Of a stretch of 64,000 nucleotides of DNA, positions 46,570-55,548 are shown one piece after another; the stretch's first letter is position 1, and every line of letters begins with the position of its first letter. Both the position numbers and the translations under genes were made by a program. The stretch is from Flavobacterium sp. CS20 (GTDB lineage Bacteria > Bacteroidota > Bacteroidia > Flavobacteriales > Flavobacteriaceae). Location: positions 1,674,001-1,738,000 of the forward strand of contig NZ_CP073015.1 of the NCBI RefSeq assembly GCF_018080005.1. The letters run 5' to 3'. The notes below the pieces were generated by a model. The model was not told the origin of the DNA. It saw nothing but the letters and a program-made list of their open reading frames with translations, and made no database searches.

Positions 46570-47358
46570 TTATTCATTCAAATTGTTATAATGTAATTCT
46601 TTATAAAAATAATCAAAGGCTTTTAGCATTCGAGAACCATACCAACTGAAATATTCACCATTGACTAATTTTATTTTTGAATTGTCAATTGGTATTTCAG
46701 AAAAGTGCTTGGGTTTAAAAGGAAAAGGTTCTGATGATAAAAGCAACAAGTCTAAATCAGGTAAATTTTCGATATCAATTTCGGGATATCGGTCTTTGGT
46801 TGCAAACACATTTTCAAAGCGATTGAGTTCCAAAATGTGATTGATAAATGTATCACCACCAATGGTCATCCAAGGATTACGCCAAATCAAATAGGCTACT
46901 TTTTGAATGGGTTGATGTCTTATAGTTTGTTGAAATTGGTATTTTTTTTGTTGCAATCTTTCAATTAAATTTTCAGCTCTTGATTGTGCATTTAAAATTT
47001 CTCCGTAGTCTTTTATCAAACGATTATTGTCTTCTAATTTTTTAATATCTGACACGTGAACGGGTGTAATTTTTGAAAGTCGATTGACCATTGCTTTGGT
47101 GTTTTCTTCTTTATTACAAAAAATAATATCAGGTTTTAAAGCCTGAATTTTATCAAAATGCACTTGCTTGGTTCCGCCGACAATGGTTTTTGTAGATTTT
47201 AAATGTTTGGGATGCTCACAAAATTTGGTAACACCTACTATTTGTTTTTCGAAGCCTAAATCTACCAAAAGTTCGGTTTGACTTGGAACGAGTGAGATAA
47301 TGCGTATTGGCGTTGAAGTTACCTCAACTGAGCGATTAAGAAAATCGTGGATGATCAA
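46570..47358 (-). CDS. BtuF-like helical-backbone metal/cobalamin receptor protein
   Basis: A periplasmic-binding-type protein of about 262 residues: RIISLVPSQTELLVDLGFEKQIVGVTKFCEHP at the N-terminus, VGGTKQVHFDKIQALKPDIIFCNKEENTKA and YLIWRNPWMTIGGDTFINHILEL follow. This is the BtuF/FecB-like cobalamin or siderophore receptor fold, but no signal peptide is apparent. The longer frame to 47451 would read into the tandem repeat array (MSVSIP...), so I favour the TTG at 47358 (LIIHDFLNRSVEV). The start remains uncertain, and the array may have replaced the original promoter and leader. Confidence 0.75.
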   Translation of the reverse strand: MIIHDFLNRSVEVTSTPIRIISLVPSQTELLVDLGFEKQIVGVTKFCEHPKHLKSTKTIVGGTKQVHFDKIQALKPDIIFCNKEENTKAMVNRLSKITPVHVSDIKKLEDNNRLIKDYGEILNAQSRAENLIERLQQKKYQFQQTIRHQPIQKVAYLIWRNPWMTIGGDTFINHILELNRFENVFATKDRYPEIDIENLPDLDLLLLSSEPFPFKPKHFSEIPIDNSKIKLVNGEYFSWYGSRMLKAFDYFYKELHYNNLNE

Positions 47359-47430
47359 TTTTTTGTTAGAAAAATAGTAAAAATGTAAGGAATAAAAAAG
47401 GTCAATCCAAAAAGAAAGACATAGAATTAA

Positions 47431-49077
47431 GAACGGGATACTGACGCTCACTGTGTTCGGTCAGCATCTCATTATATTTATAAAAAACCTCGCTATTCAA
47501 AAGAAATACCAGGTTTGTACTCGGAACGCGATACTGACGCTCACTATGTTCGGTCAGCATCTCATTATATTATAAACCCATTATACTTATAAAAAACCTC
47601 GCAATTCAAAAGAAATACCAGGTTTGTACTCGGAGCGGGATACTGACGCTCACTGTGTTCGGTCAGCATCTCAGCTCTTAAACATCTTATGTTAAACAAA
47701 AAAAGCCCTGAAAATCAAATGATTAACAAGACTTTTGGTACTCGGAGCGGGATACTGACGCTCACTGTGTTCGGTCAGCATCTCAGCTCTTAAACATCTT
47801 ATGTTAAACAAAAAAAGCCCTGAAAATCAAATGATTAACAAGACTTTTGAGTACTCGGAGCGGGATACTGACGCTCACTGTGTTCGGTCAGCATCTCAGG
47901 ACTTAAACATCTTATGTTAAACAAAAAAAAGCCCTGAAAATCAAATGATTAACAAGACTTTTGGTACTCGGAGCGGGATACTGACGCTCACTGTGTTCGG
48001 TCAGCATCTCATTATATTATAAACCCATTATATTTATAAAAAACCTCGCTATTCAAAAGAAATACCAGGTTTGTACTCGGAACGCGATACTGACGCTCAC
48101 TGTGTTCGGTCAGCATCTCATTATATTATAAACCCATTATACTTATAAAAAACCTCGCTATTCAAAAGAAATACCAGGTTTGTACTCGGAGCGGGATACT
48201 GACGCTCACTGTGTTCGGTCAGCATCTCAGGACTTAAACATCTTATGTTAAACAAAAAAAAGCCCTGAAAATCAAATGATTAACAAGACTTTTGGTACTC
48301 GGAGCGGGATACTGACGCTCACTGTGTTCGGTCAGCATCTCATTATATTATAAACCCATTATATTTATAAAAAACCTCGCAATTCAAAAGAATTACGAGG
48401 TTTGTACTCAGAGCGCGATACTGACGCTCACTGTGTTCGGTCAGCATCTCAGGACTTAAACATCTTATGTTAAACAAAAAAAAAAGCCCTGAAAATCAAA
48501 TGATTAACAAGACTTTTGGTACTCGGAGCGGGATACTGACGCTCACTGTGTTCGGTCAGCATCTCAGCTCTTAAACATCTTATGTTAAACAAAAAAAAGC
48601 CCTGAAAATCAAATGATTAACAAGACTTTTGGTACTCGGAGCGGGATACTGACGCTCACTGTGTTCGGTCAGCATCTCAGGACTTAAACATCTTATGTTA
48701 AACAAAAAAGCCCTGAAAATCAAATGATTAACAAGACTTTTAGTACTCGGAGCGGGATACTGACGCTCACTGTGTTCGGTCAGCATCTCAGGACTTAAAC
48801 ATCTTATGTTAAACAAAAAAAAGCCCTGAAAATCAAATGATTAACAAGACTTTTGGTACTCGGAGCGGGATACTGACGCTCACTGTGTTCGGTCAGCATC
48901 TCAGGACTTAAACATCTTATGTTAAACAAAAAAGCCCTGAAAATCAAATGATTAACAAGACTTTTGAGTACTCGGAGCGGGATACTGACGCTCACTGTGT
49001 TCGGTCAGCATCTCATTATATTATAAACCCATTATATTTATAAAAAACCTCGCAATTCAAAAGAAATACGAGGTTTG
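47431..49077. repeat. Tandem array of tRNA-Leu 3'-end/hairpin/terminator units
   Basis: Fourteen full units begin with TACTCGGAGCGGGA (or close variants) at 47518, 47627, 47739, 47852, 47965, 48074, 48183, 48296, 48405, 48520, 48633, 48744, 48857 and 48969. A partial unit lies at 47431. The spacing is 109-115 bases. The first 14 bases are the complement of the 3' end of the adjacent tRNA-Leu(UAA). Next comes a palindrome, GATACTGAC...GTCAGCATC, then one of two spacers. Type A (units 1, 5, 6, 8, 14; period 109) is the tRNA's own terminator. Type B (the other nine; 111-115) has a different hairpin and an A/T run of variable length. Short ORFs inside are artefacts. Confidence 0.9.
49014..49077 (-). 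terminator. Terminator of tRNA-Leu(UAA), founder of type A spacers
   Basis: On the minus strand AAACCTCG and CGAGGTTTTTT form a stem directly after the tRNA. The same sequence, slightly decayed, recurs in five array units. Confidence 0.75.
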
Positions 49078-49163
49078 TACTCGGAGCGGGACTTGAACCC
49101 GCACGACCGTTAATGGTCATTGGATTTTAAGTCCAACGTGTCTACCAATTCCACCATCCGAGC
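49078..49163 (-). tRNA. tRNA-Leu (anticodon UAA)
   Basis: An 86-base class II tRNA on the minus strand. Acceptor strands GCTCGGA and TCCGAGT pair, the anticodon stem TTGGA/TCCAA encloses CTTAAAA giving UAA, the variable arm is long, and the T arm is GCGGGTTCAAGTCCCGC. It follows tRNA-Gly by 29 bases in one operon. Its last 14 bases are the seed of the tandem array on its 3' side. Confidence 0.95.
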
Positions 49164-49192
49164 AGAAAAAAATGAACTTAAAATAAAAAAAG

Positions 49193-49264
49193 AGCGAAAG
49201 ACGGGATTTGAACCCGCGACCCTCACCTTGGCAAGGTGATGCTCTACCCCTGAGCTACTTTCGC
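49193..49264 (-). tRNA. tRNA-Gly (anticodon GCC)
   Basis: A 72-base tRNA on the minus strand. Acceptor strands GCGAAAG and CTTTCGC pair, the D arm is GTAGCTCAGGGGTAGAGC, anticodon stem CACCT/AGGTG encloses GCC, and the T arm is GCGGGTTCAAATCCCGT. Upstream of it on the same strand lie eight tandem copies of its 5' two thirds. Confidence 0.95.
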
Positions 49265-49817
49265 ATTAATCGAGACGCGACCCTCATCAGCCTCGGGCGG
49301 ATGATGCTCTACCCCTGAGCTACTTTCGCATTAATCGAGACGCGACCCTCATCAGCCTCGGGCGGATGATGCTCTACCCCTGAGCTACTTTCGCATTAAT
49401 CGAGACGCGACCCTCATCAGCCTCGGGCGGATGATGCTCTACCCCTGAGCTACTTTCGCATTAATCGAGACGCGACCCTCATCAGCCTCGGGCGGATGAT
49501 GCTCTACCCCTGAGCTACTTTCGCATTAATCGAGACGCGACCCTCATCAGCCTCGGGCGGATGATGCTCTACCCCTGAGCTACTTTCGCATTAATCGAGA
49601 CGCGACCCTCATCAGCCTCGGGCGGATGATGCTCTAATCCCGACACTTCGGGAAGCTACTTTCGCATTAATCGAGACGCGACCCTCATCAGCCTCGGGCG
49701 GATGATGCTCTAATCCCGACACTTCGGGAAGCTACTTTCGCATTAATCGAGACGCGACCCTCATCAGCCTCGGGCGGATGATGCTCTAATCCCGACACTT
49801 CGGGAAGCTACATTCGC
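49265..49817. repeat. Tandem array of truncated tRNA-Gly 5' pieces
   Basis: Five identical 65-base units (49265, 49330, 49395, 49460, 49525) are followed by three 76-base units (49590, 49666, 49742). Read on the minus strand each starts like tRNA-Gly (GCGAAAGTAGCTC...GAGCATCA), has its anticodon arm replaced by CATCATCCGCCCGAGGCTGATG, keeps AGGGTCGCG, then ends TCTCGATTAAT without a T loop or 3' acceptor strand. In the 76-base class the D loop is replaced by the palindrome TCCCGAAGTGTCGGGA. The array lies immediately upstream of the intact tRNA-Gly. Bases 49818-49884 before mutS hold nothing recognisable. Confidence 0.92.
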
Positions 49818-49884
49818 ATTCGTGCAATAAAATTGCGGATGCAAATTTAAGCTTTTTCTTATAATGTCAAAGTAAAATGAAAAT

Positions 49885-52488
49885 TTATTTTTTATCACTC
49901 AACATTCGCTTAATCTCATTCAATTTCATCAAAGCTTCTACAGGCGTTAAGGTATCTATTTCTAAATTTAAAATTTCTTGTTTGATATCTTCTAACAAGG
50001 GATCGTCTAACTGAAAAAAACTGAGTTGTGAGTCTTGTGTAGCTGCCTTGAGCGTTTCGGCAGAGTCTTCAGTGGCGTGCGATTCTTCTAATTTTTTCAG
50101 AATCTTTTCAGCTTTATGAATGACATGTTGTGGCATCCCTGCCATTTTAGCGACGTGAATCCCAAAACTATGTGCACTACCGCCAGGTTTTAAGGTTCTC
50201 AAAAACAAAATTCTATCCTTGTATTCTTTAACCGCAACATTATAATTTTTAATACGCTTAAACTTATGGGTCATTTCGTTGAGTTCGTGATAATGGGTAG
50301 CAAACAATGTTTTAGCTCTTGATGGGTGTTCGTGCAAATATTCCGTAATCGCCCAAGCGATTGAAATACCATCATAAATGCTTGTGCCGCGACCGATTTC
50401 GTCGAGCAAAACCAAACTGCGTTCTGAAATATTGTTCAAAATGCTCGCCGTTTCGTTCATCTCCACCATAAATGTCGATCTGCCCATAGAGATATTGTCA
50501 CTCGCACCGACACGGGTAAAAATTTTATCAACCAACCCGATTTCAGCGGATTCAGCAGGAACAAAACTTCCCATTTGAGCCAACAAAACAATGATAGCGG
50601 TTTGACGAAGCAAAGCCGATTTACCACTCATATTTGGGCCAGTAATCATAATGATTTGCTGCTCCTCACGGTCAAGAAATACATTATTGGCAATATAAGC
50701 TTCGCCTTCTGGCAGTTGTTTTTCAATCACAGGATGTCGTCCTGCTTTGATATCTAAATTAAAATCATCGCTGATTTGTGGTTTGTGGTATTGGTCTTCT
50801 AAAGCCAACTGTGCAAACCCACAAAGCACATCTAACTTTGCCACCAAAATAGCGTTTTGCTGAACGGGTTTGATGTAATCTCGACACCAAACCACAAGAT
50901 TGTCGTAAAGTTCAGCTTCAAGCACACTGATTTTTTCTTCAGCACTTAATATCTTGGCTTCATAAGTTTTCAGTTCTTCTGTGATGTAGCGTTCGGCGTT
51001 CACAAGAGTTTGCTTTCTAATCCAATGTTCAGGCACTTTGTCTTTATGAGCGTGGCGAACTTCAAGATAATACCCAAACACATTGTTATTGCCTATTTTT
51101 AGTTTTGAAATTCCAGTGTTTTCCGATTCTCTTTTGAGCATGTCGTCGAGATAATCTTTTCCTGAATAAGCTAATTTTCTCAACTCGTCTAATTCATCGT
51201 GAAACCCTTTAGCAATAACATTGCCTTTATTAAGTAAAACAGGGGTTTCAGGATGAATAGCCGTTTTAATTTTTTCTCTTAACAATTCGCAAGTATGTAA
51301 ATTGTCTGCAATAACTTTTAAGGCTTCGTTATCATTTTTAGCCAATTCTGTTTTAATCGGAATGATAGCTTCTAAGGAATCTTTAAGTTGTAATAATTCT
51401 CTTGGATTGACTTTTTGAGTGGCAACCTTAGAAATCAATCGTTCTAAATCACTGATTTGTTTAAGTTGGTTTTGTATGTTTTGAAGTAAATTTTGATTTT
51501 GATTTAAAAACTCAACAGCATTGAGACGCTCTTCGATTTTTTCACGTTGCTTGAGTGGTAAAGACAACCATCGTTTGAGCATTCGACTACCCATCGCCGA
51601 TATGGTTTTGTCAATGACATCGAGAAGCGTAACGGCTTGTTGGGAGTTGCCGTGATACAACTCGAGATTGCGAATAGTAAAGCGGTCCATCCACACATAA
51701 GCCTCTTCGCTAATACGTGAAATATTATTGATGTCTTGCAATTTATCGTGACGGGTTTCCGATAAATAATGCATAATTGCTCCAGCGACAATGATGCCTG
51801 ACTCTAAGTGTTCAATACCAAAACCTTTGAGCGAATTGGTTTGAAAATGCGCGTTTAAAGTTTCTTGTGCATAATCAATTTTAAACAACCAATTGTCTTG
51901 AAAAAAGCAATTAAAATCTTCGCCGAAATCCGATTTAAATTGATTTTTGTGCAATTTTGATATCAAAACTTCACTGGGTGAGAAGTTCTGTAAAAGCTTG
52001 TCTATATAATCTTTTGAACCTTCTGAAGTTAAAAATTCACCCGTAGAAATATCGAGGAAAGCAACACCAATATTGGTTTTTGAAAAGTGAATGGCACAAA
52101 GAAAATTATTAGACTTACTGGTTAACACCTCATCGTTTAAAGCCACGCCAGGCGTAACCAATTCTGTAACGCCACGTTTGACGATTTTCTTGGTCATTTT
52201 AGGATCTTCCAACTGGTCGCAAATTGCTACCCGTTGACCAGCTTTGACGAGTTTCGGTAAATACGTATTGATCGAATGGTGAGGAAATCCCGCCAATTCA
52301 GTCCGCTCACTGCCGTTATTTCTATTGGTTAAAACGATATTAAGAATTCGTGCGGTTTTAACCGCATCTTCACCAAAAGTTTCATAAAAGTCACCAACTC
52401 TAAACAACAACAATGCGTCAGGGTGTTTTTGCTTAATCGCATTGTATTGCTTCATCAAAGGCGTAATCGATGCTTTTTTCTTGGTCAA
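49885..52488 (-). CDS. mutS: DNA mismatch repair protein MutS
   Basis: An 867-residue ATPase that recognises base mismatches and small loops. The N-terminal mismatch-binding domain has TPLMKQYNAIKQKHPDALLLFRVGDFYETFGEDA, where the Phe-x-Glu wedge motif is DFYETF. Walker A GPNMSGKSALLRQTA lies near residue 615, with LLDEIGRGTSIYDG and TLFATHYHEL after it. The C-terminal dimerisation helix ends LMKLNEIKRMLSDKK. Length and motifs are complete, so mismatch repair should be functional. This is of note because tandem arrays and single-base losses occur nearby. Confidence 0.97.
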   Translation of the reverse strand: MTKKKASITPLMKQYNAIKQKHPDALLLFRVGDFYETFGEDAVKTARILNIVLTNRNNGSERTELAGFPHHSINTYLPKLVKAGQRVAICDQLEDPKMTKKIVKRGVTELVTPGVALNDEVLTSKSNNFLCAIHFSKTNIGVAFLDISTGEFLTSEGSKDYIDKLLQNFSPSEVLISKLHKNQFKSDFGEDFNCFFQDNWLFKIDYAQETLNAHFQTNSLKGFGIEHLESGIIVAGAIMHYLSETRHDKLQDINNISRISEEAYVWMDRFTIRNLELYHGNSQQAVTLLDVIDKTISAMGSRMLKRWLSLPLKQREKIEERLNAVEFLNQNQNLLQNIQNQLKQISDLERLISKVATQKVNPRELLQLKDSLEAIIPIKTELAKNDNEALKVIADNLHTCELLREKIKTAIHPETPVLLNKGNVIAKGFHDELDELRKLAYSGKDYLDDMLKRESENTGISKLKIGNNNVFGYYLEVRHAHKDKVPEHWIRKQTLVNAERYITEELKTYEAKILSAEEKISVLEAELYDNLVVWCRDYIKPVQQNAILVAKLDVLCGFAQLALEDQYHKPQISDDFNLDIKAGRHPVIEKQLPEGEAYIANNVFLDREEQQIIMITGPNMSGKSALLRQTAIIVLLAQMGSFVPAESAEIGLVDKIFTRVGASDNISMGRSTFMVEMNETASILNNISERSLVLLDEIGRGTSIYDGISIAWAITEYLHEHPSRAKTLFATHYHELNEMTHKFKRIKNYNVAVKEYKDRILFLRTLKPGGSAHSFGIHVAKMAGMPQHVIHKAEKILKKLEESHATEDSAETLKAATQDSQLSFFQLDDPLLEDIKQEILNLEIDTLTPVEALMKLNEIKRMLSDKK

Positions 52489-52657
52489 AATATATGATTT
52501 ACACTAATTGGCGAATTTAACTATTAAGACTGATGTTTGAAAATCTATTTTAGCAATTTAATAATGCTTGCCCTTACAATACAAACTTGGGAGTATTCGT
52601 CTGAGTGGTAATTTGAAAATGTGATAGAAGGATAATTTAAAATACTTGAAGTAATAG

Positions 52658-52851
52658 AACGTGAGTTAGATTTATTGAAATCTGTAAATCAGATGGTTAC
52701 ATCTTTTTGTAAGCAAATTTTGTCATTTCGAATGAAGAATGAGGAGAAATCTCATCCTACTGAGATGTCTCGTCGCTCATGCTTCGCTCTGTCAACATGA
52801 CAAATGATTAAATATCTGTATTTTATTGGAATTTATATCAAACTCACGTTA
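52658..52851. repeat. Interspersed repeat with inverted ends, copy 3
   Basis: A 194-base copy in the same orientation as copy 1, with ends AACGTGAGTTAGATTTATTG and AACTCACGTTA and the full core. A 16-base shortening lies near the right end, where the TATGAATATATTTTATTG stretch of copy 1 is lost. It lies in the 539-base gap between mutS and the trmH-like gene. The rest of the gap has a short CACGCAAAGCACACAGAG-type motif and a TACTTTTG -7 box at 53004-53011 for the next gene. Confidence 0.85.
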
Positions 52852-53027
52852 ATATAAGATTTAGTTTATGTTGATGTTGTTGATACTCTGGCTTTTCACG
52901 CAAAGCACACAGAGTTTTCGCAGAGTGTGCTGAGAAAACTCAATCTCAAAAGTTCTAAACAAAATCCAAAACTAATAGTAAAAATCAAAGGCTTTAAAAT
53001 TCTTACTTTTGTATTATAAGCCTTATT

Positions 53028-53564
53028 ATGCGAAAATTAAAAAACGAAGAGCTCAACCGCCTGAGTGTGGAAGATTACAAATCTTCTAGGAAATCGAAGC
53101 TGATTTTAATTTTAGACAATATTAGAAGTCTTAATAATATCGGTTCTGTATTTAGGACAGCAGATGCATTTAGAATTCAAAAAATATATCTGTGCAGCAT
53201 CACCGCTCAACCACCACATCGCGATATTCAAAAAACAGCTCTTGGTGCAACGGACAGTGTAGAATGGGCTTACGATAAAGAAACCCTTAATGTCGTTGAA
53301 AAATTAAAGCAAAACGGCATCAAAATTTTAAGCATCGAACAAGCTGACGAAAGCTGTATGCTTCAAGATTTTAAGTTTGAGTCTGATGAAACTTATGCTA
53401 TGATTTTTGGCAATGAAGTCAAAGGCGTTCAACAAGCGGTTATTGACCAAAGTGATGAGGTTTTAGAAATTCCACAATTCGGCACTAAACATTCTGTTAA
53501 CATTTCTGTGAGTGTTGGTATTTGCTGTTGGCAGTTTGTTCAATCCTCAAACTTTAGAGGCTAA
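53028..53564 (+). CDS. SpoU/TrmH-family RNA 2'-O-methyltransferase
   Basis: A 178-residue SPOUT enzyme. Motif 1 NIGSVFRTADAF (about 37-48), motif 2 MIFGNEVKGV (about 125-134) and motif 3 LEIPQFGTKHSVNISVSVGICCWQ, which form the knotted SAM site. There is no N-terminal extension, so it resembles short TrmH/TrmL-like proteins that modify tRNA. The exact target nucleotide is unknown. The ATG at 53028 follows a TACTTTTG promoter box. Confidence 0.9.
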   Translation: MRKLKNEELNRLSVEDYKSSRKSKLILILDNIRSLNNIGSVFRTADAFRIQKIYLCSITAQPPHRDIQKTALGATDSVEWAYDKETLNVVEKLKQNGIKILSIEQADESCMLQDFKFESDETYAMIFGNEVKGVQQAVIDQSDEVLEIPQFGTKHSVNISVSVGICCWQFVQSSNFRG

Positions 53565-53708
53565 TTTTTGAATAACAAATTTCATATCCTTAATGTTATT
53601 TTAAAAGTCTCCCGAAAATACGAGATCTTTAAAATTTACTCAATATCATACTTTTATCTTTTTTTTATTCACAACTTTTATTTGTTCAAATTGGTATAAA
53701 GTCTATTT

Positions 53709-54779
53709 CTAAAACTCTGCAAACCTTTCATCCAATAAAAAATCATCATCCGTCAACGTATTGAGGTAAGCAATGATTTGATCTTTTTCAATTTCAGTAA
53801 GCGGAATTCCCAATTGACCATTATCTTGAATAAAAATACTATCCAAATTTTGAGTTTGCACCATTCCAGAATCGTAATGATCTAAAACATCTCTTAAGGT
53901 TTGAAACCTGCCGTCATGCATATAAGGAAAGGTAATCGCAATGTTTCTTAAGCTCGGCACTTTAAACTTGTATTTATCCATTTCTTCTCCTGTAACTCGT
54001 TTCCGACCTTCATCATTATATTGTGGATCAACAGGTAAACCATTATTGCGATAGCTTTGATCTGTAAACAATGTTCCTGCATGACAAGAGGCACATTTTT
54101 GTTCAAAAACGGCATTGCCTTGAGTTTCTATTTCTGTAAAACTACTGCCTTCATTACGCATCACTTTATCGTATTTTGAATCTGCAGACACCATCATCAT
54201 CACAAATTGAGAAATGGCTTTAAACATATTTTGGGTATCAATAGTATCATTTTCAAAAGCTGAATTGAACATTTGCACATATTCTTCATCATTTTGAAGC
54301 TTGTTGAGCACATTTGTTACGCTTTCATTCATTTCAAATTCTGTTGTAATTGGCACCACAGGTTGTGCGTCAAGATGAGAAACACTGCCGTCCCAATTAA
54401 AATCTTCCATAAAAATCATATTCTGTAATGGCGGTGCGTTACGTGTTCCTAAAGCACCATTGACGCCATGACTCACAATATGTGTGTGATGTGTAAAAGC
54501 AAAATCTTGGATATGACAAAATCCACATGAAATCACACCAGTAGAAGACAATCGTCCATCGTAAAATAATTTTTTTCCTAGTTCAAAACCAGCTATTGTG
54601 GGTTTGTTATTGTCAATTTCGTAGGTTGGTTCGGGAAAATTTGAAGGAATATTCAAATCTAAAAACACATTTTCTTGAACTTCATTTTCATCTGAAATAT
54701 TTTCATAAGATTCATCTAAAGCTTCATTTTGACATGCACTTAAAATTAAAATTCCTAAGAAAAATATTAAAAATCTCAT
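53709..54779 (-). CDS. Di-haem cytochrome c peroxidase-like lipoprotein (MbnH/MauG type)
   Basis: A 356-residue lipoprotein (lipobox LSAC at 13-16) with two haem c sites: CGFCH (Cys85-Cys88-His89) and CASCH (Cys229-Cys232-His233). The layout is that of bacterial cytochrome c peroxidases and of MbnH/MauG enzymes, which oxidise partner-protein Trp. Direct pairing with an MbnP-like gene favours MbnH. It is the last gene of a four-gene operon on the minus strand, 4 bases after the MbnP gene. It acts in the periplasm or at the outer membrane. Confidence 0.9.
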   Translation of the reverse strand: MRFLIFFLGILILSACQNEALDESYENISDENEVQENVFLDLNIPSNFPEPTYEIDNNKPTIAGFELGKKLFYDGRLSSTGVISCGFCHIQDFAFTHHTHIVSHGVNGALGTRNAPPLQNMIFMEDFNWDGSVSHLDAQPVVPITTEFEMNESVTNVLNKLQNDEEYVQMFNSAFENDTIDTQNMFKAISQFVMMMVSADSKYDKVMRNEGSSFTEIETQGNAVFEQKCASCHAGTLFTDQSYRNNGLPVDPQYNDEGRKRVTGEEMDKYKFKVPSLRNIAITFPYMHDGRFQTLRDVLDHYDSGMVQTQNLDSIFIQDNGQLGIPLTEIEKDQIIAYLNTLTDDDFLLDERFAEF

Positions 54780-54783
54780 TATT

Positions 54784-55548
54784 TTAGTTTAAAACAATTT
54801 CAAAAGCTTTTGTGATATTGTCAACAATTTTTGGAGCTCTATCTGGGTCAATTTGGATGTCGTCTTTATCTGACAATAACAAAGCGTAGTCAGCATTAAA
54901 TATTTTTTGTACATCAAAATTGATATTGACTTGTGGGGTTTCTGAAGAATTTAGAGCTATAGGTTGTAAAAAGTTCAACGTGATTTCTCGGTAATTATCC
55001 ATATTTTGACCGTGACTGCCAATATGATAAGAAAATGGTTTATCTATGGCATTATCTGAGCTATAAATACCTTCAAATTTTAGAAATCTATAACCCGCAG
55101 ACCAAGACCATAACATATCTTGCTCTTCTACAGTTGGCACAAAATTATCAACGCCATTTAATGGATAATTGCTTTGATCAACACCAAAACCAATGCTAAT
55201 TGAGGTGTAAGTATTGGCATTGATGTTTTGTAATTTGATGTTTTGAGATTGTGGAATAGCTTCATTAATCAAGAAATAGCTGTCTGCTTGTGGATAGACA
55301 AATTGATTGCCATCAGTATCGGTTAAAACAATATTACTGATGATGTATTTGAGTTCAGAAACTGAATAAGTTTCATTGCCGTTTTTAGCATAAGTTTCTG
55401 TGTTCAATTCTAAATTATTATCCCCAACAACATTAGCGAAATTGATTTCTAAATCTCCATATTCTTGACTTGTATTATCTGAACTGCAAGCATTTAAAAC
55501 TATGCAAAACATCAAAATTAGACTTGTTTGTTTTATCGTTTTCATCAT
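54784..55548 (-). CDS. MbnP-like copper-associated lipoprotein
   Basis: A 254-residue lipoprotein (lipobox LNAC near 17-20). Features of the MbnP family: LEINFANVVGDNNLELN at the start of the mature chain, YSVSELKYIISNIVLTD, DMLWSWSAGYRFLKFEG with the Trp-rich block, and SYHIGSHG. In characterised members a Trp is oxidised to kynurenine by MbnH and the protein binds copper. Several Trp and His residues here could serve. The gene overlaps its upstream neighbour by four bases and precedes the di-haem protein. Confidence 0.87.
   Translation of the reverse strand: MMKTIKQTSLILMFCIVLNACSSDNTSQEYGDLEINFANVVGDNNLELNTETYAKNGNETYSVSELKYIISNIVLTDTDGNQFVYPQADSYFLINEAIPQSQNIKLQNINANTYTSISIGFGVDQSNYPLNGVDNFVPTVEEQDMLWSWSAGYRFLKFEGIYSSDNAIDKPFSYHIGSHGQNMDNYREITLNFLQPIALNSSETPQVNINFDVQKIFNADYALLLSDKDDIQIDPDRAPKIVDNITKAFEIVLN

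Noticed and set aside
48580..48995. Two minus-strand ORFs with internally repeated protein sequence
   Set aside because: They are translations of the tandem repeat units (identical blocks of 36-40 residues) and contain no independent start or motif; they are artefacts of the array.
47431..49817. CRISPR array
   Set aside because: Units are 65, 76 or 109-115 bases, the whole unit repeats, there are no unique spacers of constant length, and no cas genes are nearby.
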